A DNA stretch of 64,000 nt. It comes from DATARR01 sp044868005. Lineage in GTDB: Bacteria; Acidobacteriota; Thermoanaerobaculia; Multivoradales; UBA5704. This document shows positions 16,001 through 28,000 of the stretch, piece by piece; the stretch's first letter is position 1; each line of letters starts with the position of its first letter. Location of the stretch: contig JBIOVX010000163.1 in NCBI GenBank assembly GCA_044868005.1, positions 1 through 64,000 on the forward strand, written 5' to 3'. The notes beneath the pieces are model-generated. The model was not told where the DNA came from. It searched no databases and was given only the letters and a program-made list of their open reading frames with translations. The position numbers and the translations under genes are program-made.

Positions 16001-19000
16001 TCTTCGAGGCGCCGACCGTGGCGCGGCTGGCCGAGCGGATCGCGGCGGCGGCGCCGCACCCCGAGATGCCGCCGCTGGTGCCGGCTCCGCGTGAGGGCGG
16101 CCTGCCCCTCTCCTTCGCCCAGCAGCGGCTCTGGTTCCTGGATAGCGTTCGGCCGGGCACGGCCATCTACAACCTGACGCAGGCCTACGAGCTGCGGGGC
16201 GGACTGGCGGCGGCGGTCCTCGGCGCGGCGCTCGCCGAGGTGGTCCGGCGCCACGAAGCGCTGCGCACCCGCTTCGTTACCACCCCTGAGACCGGCGGCC
16301 CGCGGCAGGTCGTCGCCCCGCCGGCGGAGCGGCCGCAGCCGCTGCCGGTGGTGGATCTCGCGGGCCTGCCGGAGCCGGCGCGGTCCGCCGAGGCGGAGCG
16401 CCTGGCGGACGCCGAGTCCCGGCGGCCCTACGACCTGCAGCGGGGGCCGCTGCTGCGCGCCTCACTGCTGCGGCTCGGCGGGGACGAGCACCGGCTGCTG
16501 CTCGGCATGCACCACATCATCTCGGACGGCTGGTCGGTCGGGGTGCTGGTGGAGGAGGTCTCCGCGCTCTACCGCGCCCTGGCCGCGGGGGAGCCTTCGC
16601 CGCTGCCGCCGCTCCCCGTCCAGTACCCCGACTTCGCGGCCTGGCAGCGGCGGTGCCTGCAGGGCGTCGCCCTGGAAAAGCAACTCGCCTGGTGGCGCGA
16701 GCGTCTGGCCGGCGCGCCGGCGGTCCTGGAGCTGCCGGGGGATCGGCCGCGGCCGGCCGTGGCGTCGCTGGCGGGCGGCGTCGCGCGGCTCGCCCTCGGC
16801 GCCGGCCTCACGGCGGACATCGGCGCGCTCAGCCGCCGCAGCGGCGCGACGCCGTTCATGACCTTCCTCGCCGCCTTCCAGGCCCTGCTCCACCGCTACA
16901 GCGGGCAGGAAGATCTGGTGGTGGGCTCGCCGGTGGCGGGACGCGGCCGGCTGGAGCTGGAGCGCCTGATCGGCTTGTTCGTCAACATGCTCTCCCTGCG
17001 CGCGGATCTCTCCGGCGATCCGAGCTTCCACAGGCTCCTCGCCGCCGTGCGCGAGACGGCGCTGGGCGCCTACACGCATCAGGACCTCCCCTTCGACCGC
17101 TTGGTCGAGGAGCTGTCTCCCGACCGCGACGCCGCGCGCACGCCGGTGTTCCAGGTGGTGGTGGCGCTGCAGGAAGCGAATCCCCGCCCGGACCTCGGAC
17201 CGGGGATCGCGACAGCCGCCGCGGCGCTCCCCTCGGGCACGGCCAAGTTCGATCTCGCCGTGTTCCTGGAGCGCGGGCCCGACGGCGTCACGGCGGTTGC
17301 CGAGCACGCCGCCGACCTGTTCGACGGCGCCACCGTGCGGCGGCTGCTCGGCCACTTCCGCGTCCTGCTGGCGGGGATCGTGGCCGATCCCGGCGTCGCT
17401 CTCTCCGCGCTGCCGCTGCTCGCGCCGGACGAGCACCAGCAGGTCGTCACGGACTGGAACCGGACCGCGGCGGAGATCCCGGACGCGCCGGCCCACGTCC
17501 GTTTCGCCGAGCGCGCTCGGCGGACGCCGCAGGCGCTCGCCGTGGCCGCCGGGAGCAGGACCCTGACCTACGGCGAGCTCGACGCCCAGGCCCGCCGGCT
17601 GGCCGCCGGCCTGCGCCGCCGCGGCGTCGGGGCGGAGGAGGTCGTCGCCCTGTTGCTCGAGCGTTCGCCCGAGCTGGTGACCGCGGCCCTCGCCGTGCTG
17701 CAGGCCGGCGGGGCATACCTGCCGATCGATCCGGCGTACCCCAAGGACCGCGTCCTCCACATGCTGCGTGATTCCGGCGCCCGCGCGCTGGTGACGACGG
17801 GCGAGCGGTGGGCGGAGCTGGAAGACGTGCACGCAGGTCCGCCGTTCCAGGTGATCCGGTTGGATCTCGAGGAGGGTCTCGAGGAGGCGGGGTTGGAGCG
17901 TCTCGCCGCGCCGGAGCCGGAGGCTCTCGCCTACGTCATCTACACCTCCGGCTCGACGGGTCTGCCGAAGGGCACGGAGCTGCGCCACCGCGGCCTCTCC
18001 AATCTCTGTGCGTGGCACCTCCGGACCCACGGGCTGGGTCCGCAGGACCGCACCTCGCTCCTCGCCGGGCCGGGGTTCGACGCCTCGGTCTGGGAGATGT
18101 GGCCGCCGCTCGTGGCCGGCGCCTCCCTGCACGTGCCGCCGGCCGAGGTGGCGCGCGATCCGTCCGCTCTGCTGCCCTGGCTCGCCGAGCAGGGGATCAC
18201 CGTCGCCTTCCTGCCGACGCCGCTGGCCGAGGCCGCGTTGACCGAGCCGGTTCCCGAGCGGCTCGCCCTGCGGGCCTTGCTGACCGGCGGCGACCGGCTG
18301 CGCCGCCGGCCCGCCGCCGGCATGCCGTTCGCGCTGGTCAACCACTACGGTCCCACGGAGAGCACGGTGGTGGCGACCGCCGGCGTCGTCGCGCCCGAGG
18401 GCGACCGGCTGCCCGACATCGGCGGCGCCATCGCCAACACGCGGGTCTACGTGCTCGGCCGCGCCTTGCAGCCGCTGCCCGCCGGCGTTGCCGGCGAGCT
18501 GTGCGTCGCCGGCGAGGGCCTCGCGCGCGGCTACCGCGGCCGGCCGGAGACGACCGCCGAGCGCTTCCTCCCCGATCCCTTCGGCCCGCCGGGCAGACGC
18601 CTGTATCGCACGGGCGACCTCGTCCGCCGGCTGCCCGGCGGCGGCCTCGACTTCCTCGGCCGCATCGATTATCAGGTGAAGATCCGCGGCTTCCGCATCG
18701 AGCTGGGCGAGATCGAGGCCGCGCTGCAGGACCTTCCCGGCGTGGCTGCCGCGGCCGTGCTGGCCCGGGAGGACCATGCCGGCGAGCGGCGGCTGGCGGC
18801 GTACGTCGTGGCGCCGGCGGCGACGGCGGAGGAGCTGCGCGAGGCCTTGCTGCGGCGGCTGCCGGAGCCGATGGTGCCCGCGGCCTGGGTCTTCCTGGAC
18901 GAGATGCCGCTCACCGCCAACGGCAAGCTGGACCGCCGGGCCCTGGCGGCGATCGCGCCGCCGGAGCCGGACGGCGCCGCGGCGGACGACGCGCGGAACC

Positions 19001-22000
19001 CGATCGAGGAGATCGTCGGCGATCTGTTCGTCGAGGTGCTGGGGCTCGAACGGACGCTGGGGATCGAGGAGGACTTCTTCCGCCTCGGCGGGCACTCGCT
19101 GCTGGTGGTCCACCTCGCCTCGCGGCTGCGCGCCGCCTTCGGCGTCGATCTCGAGCTGACGGCGATCTTCGACCGGCCGACCGTGGCCGGAGTCGCCGCG
19201 CTGGTGGCCGCCGAAGCGCGCGCCGACCGGCCGGCGGCGCCGCCGGTCGTGCCGCTGCGGCGCGGCGAGGCGCCGCTCTCCTTCGCGCAGCAGCGGCTGT
19301 GGTTCCTCGACCGCTACGAGGCCGGCACCGCCCTCTACAACATCACGGTCGCTTTCGACATCCGCGGCGCCGGGCTGCGCCCCGCCGCCCTCGCCGGCGC
19401 CCTCGACGAGGTCGTGCGCCGACACGAGGCGCTGCGCTCGGTCTTCCACGAAGCCGCGGACGGCGAGCCGGTGCAGGCCGTCCTGCCCTTCGCGCCGCGC
19501 GCCCTGCCCATCGTCGATCTCGGCGGCCTCGGGCGCGCCGGCGAGGCGGCGGACCGCATCGCCCGGGGGGCGGCGGCCCAGCCGTTCGACCTGGGGCACG
19601 GGCCGCTGCTGCGCGGCCTGCTCCTCCGCCTCGGCGCCACGGAGCACCGCCTCGTCCTCGCCCTGCATCACATCGTCTCGGACGGCTGGTCCGTCGGGCT
19701 GCTGGTGCGCGAGATCTCGCAGCTCTGCCGCGCCCTGGCGTCGGGGAGGCCCTCACCGCTGCCGCCGCTGCCCGTGCAGTACGCCGACTTCGCGGTCTGG
19801 CAGCGGCGCTGGCTCGCCGGCGAGACGCTGGCCGCCGAGGTCGCGTGGTGGCGCCAGCGGCTGGACGGGATGCCGACTGCGCTCGAGCTGCCGGCGGACC
19901 GGCCGCGGCCGGCCGTGCAGAGCTCCCGCGGCGCCTTCCGCCGGACGGCGATCGATCCCGCGGTGGCCGCCGGCCTCGCCGCCCTCGGCCGGAGGCAGGG
20001 AGCCACCTTCTTCATGACCGCGGCGGCGGCCTTCTATGCCCTCCTCCACCGCTGGACGGGCGGCGAGGACCTGATCGTCGGCACGCCCGTGGCGGGCCGC
20101 GGCCGCGCCGAGGTCGAGGGCCTGATCGGCTTTTTCGTCAACACCCTCGTCCTGCGCGCCTCGCTGGCTGGGGATCCGCAATTCCAGGAGCTGCTGGCGC
20201 GGGTGCGGACGGAGGCGCTGGCCGCCTACGCGCATCAAGACGTCCCGTTCGAGCAACTCGTAGCGGAGCTGGCACCCGGGCGGGACCTCTCGCGGACTCC
20301 CCTCTTCCAGGTCTTGATCGCGCTCCAGGAGGCGCCGGTCTCGGAGCTGGATCTCGGGCCCGGTTTCACGGCGCCGATGTCCGAGGTGTGGACGGACACC
20401 GCGAAGTTCGAGCTCGCGCTCCATTTCGCCCGCCGCGGTGACGGGCTGACCGCCGGCTTCGAATATTCGACCGATCTCTTCGCTGCGGCCACGATCGACC
20501 GTTTCCTGGCGCACCTGCAGACCCTGCTGGCCGGCATCGCCGCCGCGCCCGAAGCCCGGATCTCCGAGCTGCCGCTGCTCCCGGATTCCGAGCTGCGGCA
20601 GATCCTGTCCTTCGATGCGGCCGGGCCGGTGCATCCGTCGGGTGAGCTGCTGCACGGTCTCTTCGCTGCGCAGGCGGCGCGCACGCCGGCAGCCCTGGCG
20701 GTGGTCTGCGGCGGCGAGGCGCTCACCTATGGCGAGCTCGCGGCGCGCTCCGGCCGGCTGGCGCAACGGCTGCGGCGGCTCGGCGTCGGTCCCGAGGTGG
20801 CGGTGGGGATCTGCCTCGAGCGCCAGGCCGGGCTCGTCGTCGCCCTGCTGGCGGTGCTGCGGGCCGGCGGCTTCTACGTGCCGCTGGACCCCGTCTATCC
20901 CGCCGAGCGGCTCGCCTATCTGTTGGCGGACAGCGGCTGCCGGCTGGTGTTGACGGAGGCGGCGGTAGAGGCGGCCTTGCCGCCGAGCAAGGCGCAGCGG
21001 GTGCGGTTGGACGAGGTGGAAAGGGACGCAAGGGACAGCAGAGACAACAGGGACAAGACCGAGGTTCTCCCTGGCAACCTGGCCTACCTGATCTACACCT
21101 CGGGATCGACGGGGCGGCCGAAGGCGGTGGCCATCGAGCACCGCAGCGCCGTGGTGCTGGCGCATTGGGCGCGCCGGGTCTTCAGCCCGGAGGATTTCGC
21201 CGGCATGCTCGGGTCGACCTCGATCACCTTCGACATGTCGGTGTTCGAGATCTTCGTCACGCTCGCCTGGGGCGGCACCCTGATCCTGGTGGAGAACGCG
21301 CTGGCGCTGCCGGCCTTGAAGGCTCCGGGAGCGCTGCCGGCCGGAGTCGAGGTGCGGCTGCTCGATACCGTGCCTTCGGCCGCCGCCGAGCTGCTGCGTA
21401 CGGACGGCTTGCCGGCGTCGGTGCGGACGATCAATCTGGGCGGCGAGGCGGTGCCGCGGTCGCTGGCGGATCTGGCCTACCGGCGGCCGGAGACGGAGCG
21501 GCTGTACAACCTCTACGGCCCTTCCGAAGACACGACGTTCTCGACGATCGCGCTGATCGAACGGCAGGCGGAGCGGGCGCCGGCGATCGGCCGGCCGCTC
21601 GACGGCACGCACGGCTGGGTGCTCGACCGCAACTTGCGACTGGCGCCGGTCGGCGTGCCGGGCGAGCTGTATCTCGCCGGCGCGGGGCTCGCGCGCGGCT
21701 ATCTCGGGCGGCCGGAGCTGACGGCGGAGCGCTTCCTGCCCGATCCCTTCGGCGCGCCCGGCGCGCGGATGTACAAGACCAGCGACCTGGTGCGGCGGCG
21801 CCCCGACGGCGAGCTCGAGTACCTCGGCCGGCTCGACCACCAGGTCAAGATCCGCGGCTTCCGCGTCGAGCTGGGGGAGGTCGAGGCGGCCCTCGCCGCC
21901 TGCGCCGGCGTGCGCAACGCGGTGGTGGTGGCGCGCGAGGACCAGGCAGGCGTCAGGGGGCTGGTGGCCTACGTCGCGGGCGAGGCGGCGCCAGAAGCGC

Positions 22001-25000
22001 TGCGCCAGGCGCTGCAAGGCAAGCTGCCGGCCTACATGACGCCCTCGGCGTTCGTGTTGCTCGACGACCTGCCGCGGCTTCCCAACGGCAAGGTCGACCG
22101 CCGCTCCCTGCCGGCGCCGGCGTGGAGCCGCGCCGACGACGAGCCCCGCGCGCTGCCGCGCACGGCGATCGAGAAGAAGCTGGCCGATCTCTGGGCGCAC
22201 GTGCTCGGCGCAGGCGGCCTCGGCATCCATGACAGCTTCTTCGATCTCGGCGGCCACTCGCTGCTGGCGATGCGCATCGTGTCGCGGGTGCGCGATCTGT
22301 TCGGCGTCGAGCTGCCCGTGCGCGTGCTCTTCGAGCGACCGACGATCGCGGGCACGGCGGCGGTGATCGCCGGGCTGATCCGCGAGCGCGCGGGCACCGC
22401 GCCGCCCGAGGCCATCGCGCTGCAGGGGCTGAGCAGCGCTCCCCTCTCGTACATGCAGCAGCGGCTGTGGTTCCTGGACCGGCTACAGCCCGGTCTCGCG
22501 GTCTACAACCTGCCGGTGTTGCTGCGCCTCGCGGGACCTCTCGCCGCCGGCGCGCTGGCGGCGGCGCTGGCGGAGATCCTGCGGCGGCATGCGGCGCTGC
22601 GCACCACCTTCGCTCTCGCCGGCGAGAACGCCGAGCCGGTGCAGGTCGTCAACGATTTCTCGCATGCGCTGGCGCGGGCGGCCGCACTGGCGCAGGTGGA
22701 CCTCTCCGCGCTGCCCGCGGCGCGGCGGCAGGAGGCGGCGGAGCAACTGGTCGGCCTGGAGCAGCGCCGCGCCTTCGACCTCGAGCGCGGGCCCTTGTTC
22801 CGCTCGCTGCTGGCGCGGCTGGGTCCCGAAGATCACCGGCTGGTGCTGACGATGCATCACATCGTCTCCGACGGCTGGTCGGTCGGCGTGCTGCTGGAGG
22901 AGCTGCGGATCCTCTACGGCGCCTTCTCCGCCGGCCGTCCTTCGCCGCTCCCCGAGCTTCCCCTCCAGTACACGGACTACGCCGTCTGGCAGCGGCGCTG
23001 GCTCGCCGAGGGCGAGATGGCGGCGCAGCTCGATTGGTGGCGGCAGCGCCTGGCAGGTCCGCCGCCGGCGCTGGAGCTGCCGGCGGACCGGCCGCGGCGG
23101 ACCGTGCCGAGCCTCAGGGGCGCCCTCGAGAAGAGGGTCCTCGAGCCGCAGCTCGCGGCGGCCGTCGAGCGGCTCGGTCACCGCCGCGGCACGACGTTGT
23201 TCATGACCCTGTTGGCGGCGTTCGACCTTCAGCTCCACCGCTACACCGGCGAGGACGACCTCTGGGTCGGCACGCCGGTCTCCAACCGCTCGCGCGCCGA
23301 ATTCGAGAGCCTGATCGGTTTCTTCGTCAATACCCTGGTGCTGCGCACCGACCTCGGGGGCGAGCCCACTTTCGCCGTGCTGCTGGACCGCGTCCGCGAG
23401 ACCGTGCTGGCAGCCAACGCCAATCCGGACGTGCCCTTCGAAAGGCTCGTCGAGGAGCTGGCGCCGGCGCGGGAGATGTCGCGCAGCCCGCTGTTCGACG
23501 TCACCTTCTCCAGCCAGGACGAATGGACCTCCCAGGCCGAGCTGGCGCCGGGCTTGACCCTCTTCCGGCTGCAGGCGGACACCGGCTCCTCGAAGTTCGA
23601 CCTCTCGTTGGGGGTGTGGAAGGCTTCCGACGGCAGCGTCGCGGTCGGCGCCGAGTACAGCTCGGACCTCTTCGAGCCGGTCACCGCGCAGCGGATGCTC
23701 GGCCACTTCCTGGTGCTGCTCGCGGCGGCCGTGGCCGATCCGGAGGTCTGCATCGAAGACCTCCCGCTGCTGACCGCCGAGGAGCGCGGGCAGCTCCGGG
23801 CGGACTGGAGCGGCGGCGAGGGCCTGCCGGTCTCCAGTCCCACGCTCCACGGGCTTTTCGCGCGGCAGGCGCGGCGCACACCCGGGGCACCGGCCGTGGA
23901 CGGCGGCGCGCAGCGGCTCACCTATCGGGAGCTGGACGTCCGGGCCGCGGGCGTGGCCCGGCGGCTGGAGGCCTGGGGCGTGCGGCCGGAGACCCGGGTC
24001 GCCCTCTTCGCCGGCCGCTCGCCCGAGCTGGCGGTGGGGTTCCTGGGCATCCTGCAGGCCGGCGGCGCCTGCGTGCCGCTCGACCCCGCGCAGCCGGCGG
24101 AGCGCCTGGCCTTCCTGCTCGCGGATTCCCGCGCCGCCGCCGTGGTGACGACGGCGGACCTGGCGCCGAGCCTGCCGCCGGCCGGGCTGCCGCTGCTGCT
24201 GTTGGGAGAAGAGGAAAAGGACGCAGAGGATCGCCAGGGCGAAAGGGACGCGGTCCTTCCCGGCCAGCTCGCCTATGTGATCTACACCTCGGGCTCGACC
24301 GGCCGGCCGAAGGGAGTGGCGGTGGCGCATGGCGAGGCCGCCGCGCACTGCGAGACGGCGGCACGGGCCTACGGCCTGGGACCGCGCGACCGCGTGCTGC
24401 TCGTCTCCTCGCCCGGCTTCGACGTCGTCATCGAGGAGATCTTCTGCACTCTCGCGGCGGGTGCGACGCTGGTGGTGGCCGGCACCGACGCCTGGGTACC
24501 CGGCGACCTGAGCCGCAAGGCGGAGGAGTTGGCGCTGACGGTGATCAGCCCCTCGACCGCCGTCTGGCAGCAATGGGTGCGGGAGATCGCCGCCGGCACG
24601 CCGCCGCCGTCGCTGCGGCTGGTGATCGTCGGCGGCGAGGAGCTGCCTGCCGCGCCCGTACGCCGGTGGCTGCGCACGCCGTTCGCGGCGGTGCGTCTCC
24701 TCAATGGCTATGGACCCACCGAAGCCGTGGTCACCGCGACGGTGCACGAGGCCGCTCTCGCCAACCTCGGCACCGGCGCCTCGGCGCCGATCGGCCGCCC
24801 GTTCGCGGGCCGCTCGGCCCTCGTGCTCGACCGGCGGCTGCGGCCGGTCCCGGCCGGAGTGCCGGGCGAGCTGTGCCTCGGCGGCATCCTCGCCCGCGGC
24901 TATCTGGAGCAGCCCGCCCTGACCGCCGAGCGGTTCATCCCCGATCCCTACGGCGCGCCGGGGGCCCGCCTCTATCGCAGCGGCGATCTCGTGCGTCTGG

Positions 25001-28000
25001 GGCCGGGCGGCGCGCTCGAGTTCCTCGGCCGCATCGATCGCCAGGTGAAGGTGCGCGGCTTCCGCATCGAGCCCGGAGAGATCGAGGCGCTGCTGGCGTC
25101 GCACCCGGCGATCGCCGCCGCCGCCGTCCTGGCGCCGGAGGTGGAGGGCGAACGCCGGTTGACCGCCTACCTCGAGCCGCGGCAGGAGGCCCCGGCGGGC
25201 GCCGAGCTGCGCGATTTCCTCGCCCAGCGCCTGCCGGCGTACATGATTCCCGCCGCCTTCGTGATCCTCGACCACCTGCCCCTGACGGCCGGCGGCAAGA
25301 TCGATCGCCGGGCGCTGCCCGCCGCCGGGGCGCAGCGCGAGGTGGCCTCCGAGATCGTCGCTCCGCGCACGCCCTGTGAAGAGCAACTGGCGCACATCTG
25401 GAGCACGGTGCTCGGCGTCGCCGCGGTGGGAGTGCACGACAACTTCTGGCAGCTCGGCGGCCATTCTCTGCTGGCGACCCGCGTCACCTCGCGCGTCCGC
25501 GAGGTCTTCGGCGTCGAGCTGCCCCTGCGCGCCTTCTTCGAGCAGCCGACCGTGGCGAGCCTGGCGGAGCGCATCGAGGAGTCGCGGCGCGAGCACGGCG
25601 TGGGCGGCGAGCCGGGGAGTATCGCCAAAGAGGCGGGGCGCACCGCGCCGCTCTCCTACCCGCAGCAGCGCCTGTGGTTCCTGGACCGCCTGCAGCCGGG
25701 CCTCGCGGTCTACAACCTGCCGGTGGCGCTCGCCGTCGCGGGAACCCTGCAGGCGGACGTCCTGGCGGCGGTGCTCTCCGAGATCGTGCGGCGACACACC
25801 GTGCTGCGGACGACTTTCGCGGTGGATGAGAGCGGCGAGCCGCTGCAGGTGGTGGGCGAAGCCTTCGCCGTTGCGCTGCCGCAGGTGGACCTCTCCGGCC
25901 TGCCCGAGCCCTGGCGGGACACCGAGGGCGAACGGTTGCTCGCCGCCGAGGCGCGGCGGGCCTTCGATCTCGGCGGCTCCGTGCTGCGCTCCCTGCTGGT
26001 GCGGCTGGCTCCGGCGGATCACCGCCTGCTGCTGACGCTGCACCACATCGCCGCGGACGGCTGGTCTCTCGGCGTGCTGTCGCGCGAGCTGCAGACTCTT
26101 TATCGCGCCTTCGTCGCCGGCGAGCCGTCACCCCTCGCGGAGCTGCCGATCCAGTACGCCGATTTCGCCGTCTGGCAGCGGCGCTGGCTCGCCAGCGGCG
26201 AGCTGGAAGCGCAGCTCGATTGGTGGCGCCGGCACCTGGCGGGCGGCCCGCCGGCGTTCGAGCTGCCCGCCGACCACCCCCGGCCGGCCGTCCAGAGCCT
26301 GCGCGGCGGCACCGAGAGGGTGATGCTCGAGCCGGAGCTCGCCGCGGCCGTCGAGCGGCTCACCGCCCTGCGCGGCATGACGCCGTTCATGACGCTGTTC
26401 ACGGCCTTCGCGATCGTCCTCCATCGCTCGACGGGCACGGATGACCTGTGGATCGGCACCGCGGTGGCTCACCGCGCACGGGGCGAGACAGAGGATCTGA
26501 TCGGATTCTTCGTCAACACCCTGGTGCTGCGCACGGATCTGACCGGCAACCCCACCTTCGACGAGCTGCTCGGCCGCGTGCGGGAGATGGCGCTCGCCGC
26601 TTTCGCGCACCAGGATGTGCCTTTCGAGACGCTGGTCGAGGAGTTGGCGCCGCAGCGCGACCTGTCGCGCAACCCCCTGCTCCAGGTCCTCTTCACGGTC
26701 GACAGCGAGAAGGCCGTGCGCCGGGAGCTGGCGCCGGGCGTCGCGCTGGAACCGTTGGAGGTCGACACGGGGACGGCCAAGTTCGACTTTTCTCTGGGCT
26801 TCCGCAAGACCGCGGAGGGGAGGCTCATGGCGGAGGCCGAGTACGCGCTCGACCTCTTCGAGCCGGCCACGGCGCGGCGCTTGCTGGAGCGGCTCACCGG
26901 ATTGCTGGCCGGCGCCGTCGCCCGGCCGGCTACCGCCGCCGCCGATCTGCCCCTGCTCACCGCGGGCGAGCGGCGGCAGGTGCTGGTCGACTGGAACCCG
27001 GGTCCGACCCGGTATCCTCGCGAGGCGACCCTGCACGAGCTGTTCGCCGCGAAGGCAGCGCAGACGCCCGACGCCGTCGCGGTAGTCGCAGCCGGCGGCG
27101 AGGTGACCTACGCCGAGCTCGACCGCCGGGCTGGGCTGCTGGCCGCCCGCTTGCGCGCGCTCGGCGTCGGGCCGGACGTCGGCGTCGGCGTCTGCGCCGA
27201 GCGCTCGGCCGATCTGATCGCGGCGATCCTCGGCATCCTCAAGGCGGGCGGCGCCTACGTGCCCCTCGATCCGCAGTATCCGCGCGAGCGGCTGGCGGGA
27301 ATGCTCGCCGACGCAGGCGTCCGCGTGCAGGTCGTGGAGGATCGCTTCGCCACGGCCCTGCCGGCGGCCGGCGCACGGGTGCTGCTTTCCGCAGCCTTCC
27401 AGGAGGGCATCAGGCCGCCGGCCGGCGCGGCGGTGGACCCGGAGAACCTGGCCTATGTGATGTTCACGTCGGGTTCGACGGGCCGCCCGAAGGGTGTCGC
27501 GGTGACGCACCGCAACGTCGTGCGCCTGGTGCGGGAGACGAACTATGCCCGTTTCGGCCGCGAAGAGGTGTTCCTGCAGCTCGCGCCGGTGTCGTTCGAC
27601 GCCGCCACCCTGGAGATCTGGGGACCTCTCCTCCACGGCGGCCGGTTGGTGATGCCGCCGCCCGGACCCCTGTCGCTGGAACAGTTGGGAGCCTCTCTGG
27701 AGCGCTACGGCGTGACCAGCCTATTCCTCACCACGGGCCTGTTCAATCAGATGGTCGAAAGCCGGCTCGAGACGTTTCGCGGCGTGCGGCAACTGATGAC
27801 GGGAGGCGACGTCGGATCGCCGGCCCACCTGCATCAGGCCGCGCGGACGCTGCCGCGGACGGTCGTCATCCACTGCTATGGTCCGACCGAAGGGACGACA
27901 TTCACCACCTGTTATCCGCTGACGCCGGAGACGGGGACGCCGGTGCCGATCGGCCGGCCGATCGCCAACACCCGGGTTTACGTCCTCGATGCCGGCCAGC

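Noticed and set aside
22483..26046. 1187-codon minus-strand open frame inside NRPS1
   Set aside because: Antisense shadow: the opposite strand encodes intact C-A-PCP modules with all motifs; the antisense translation is His/Gln/Arg/Gly-rich and repeats at each module.
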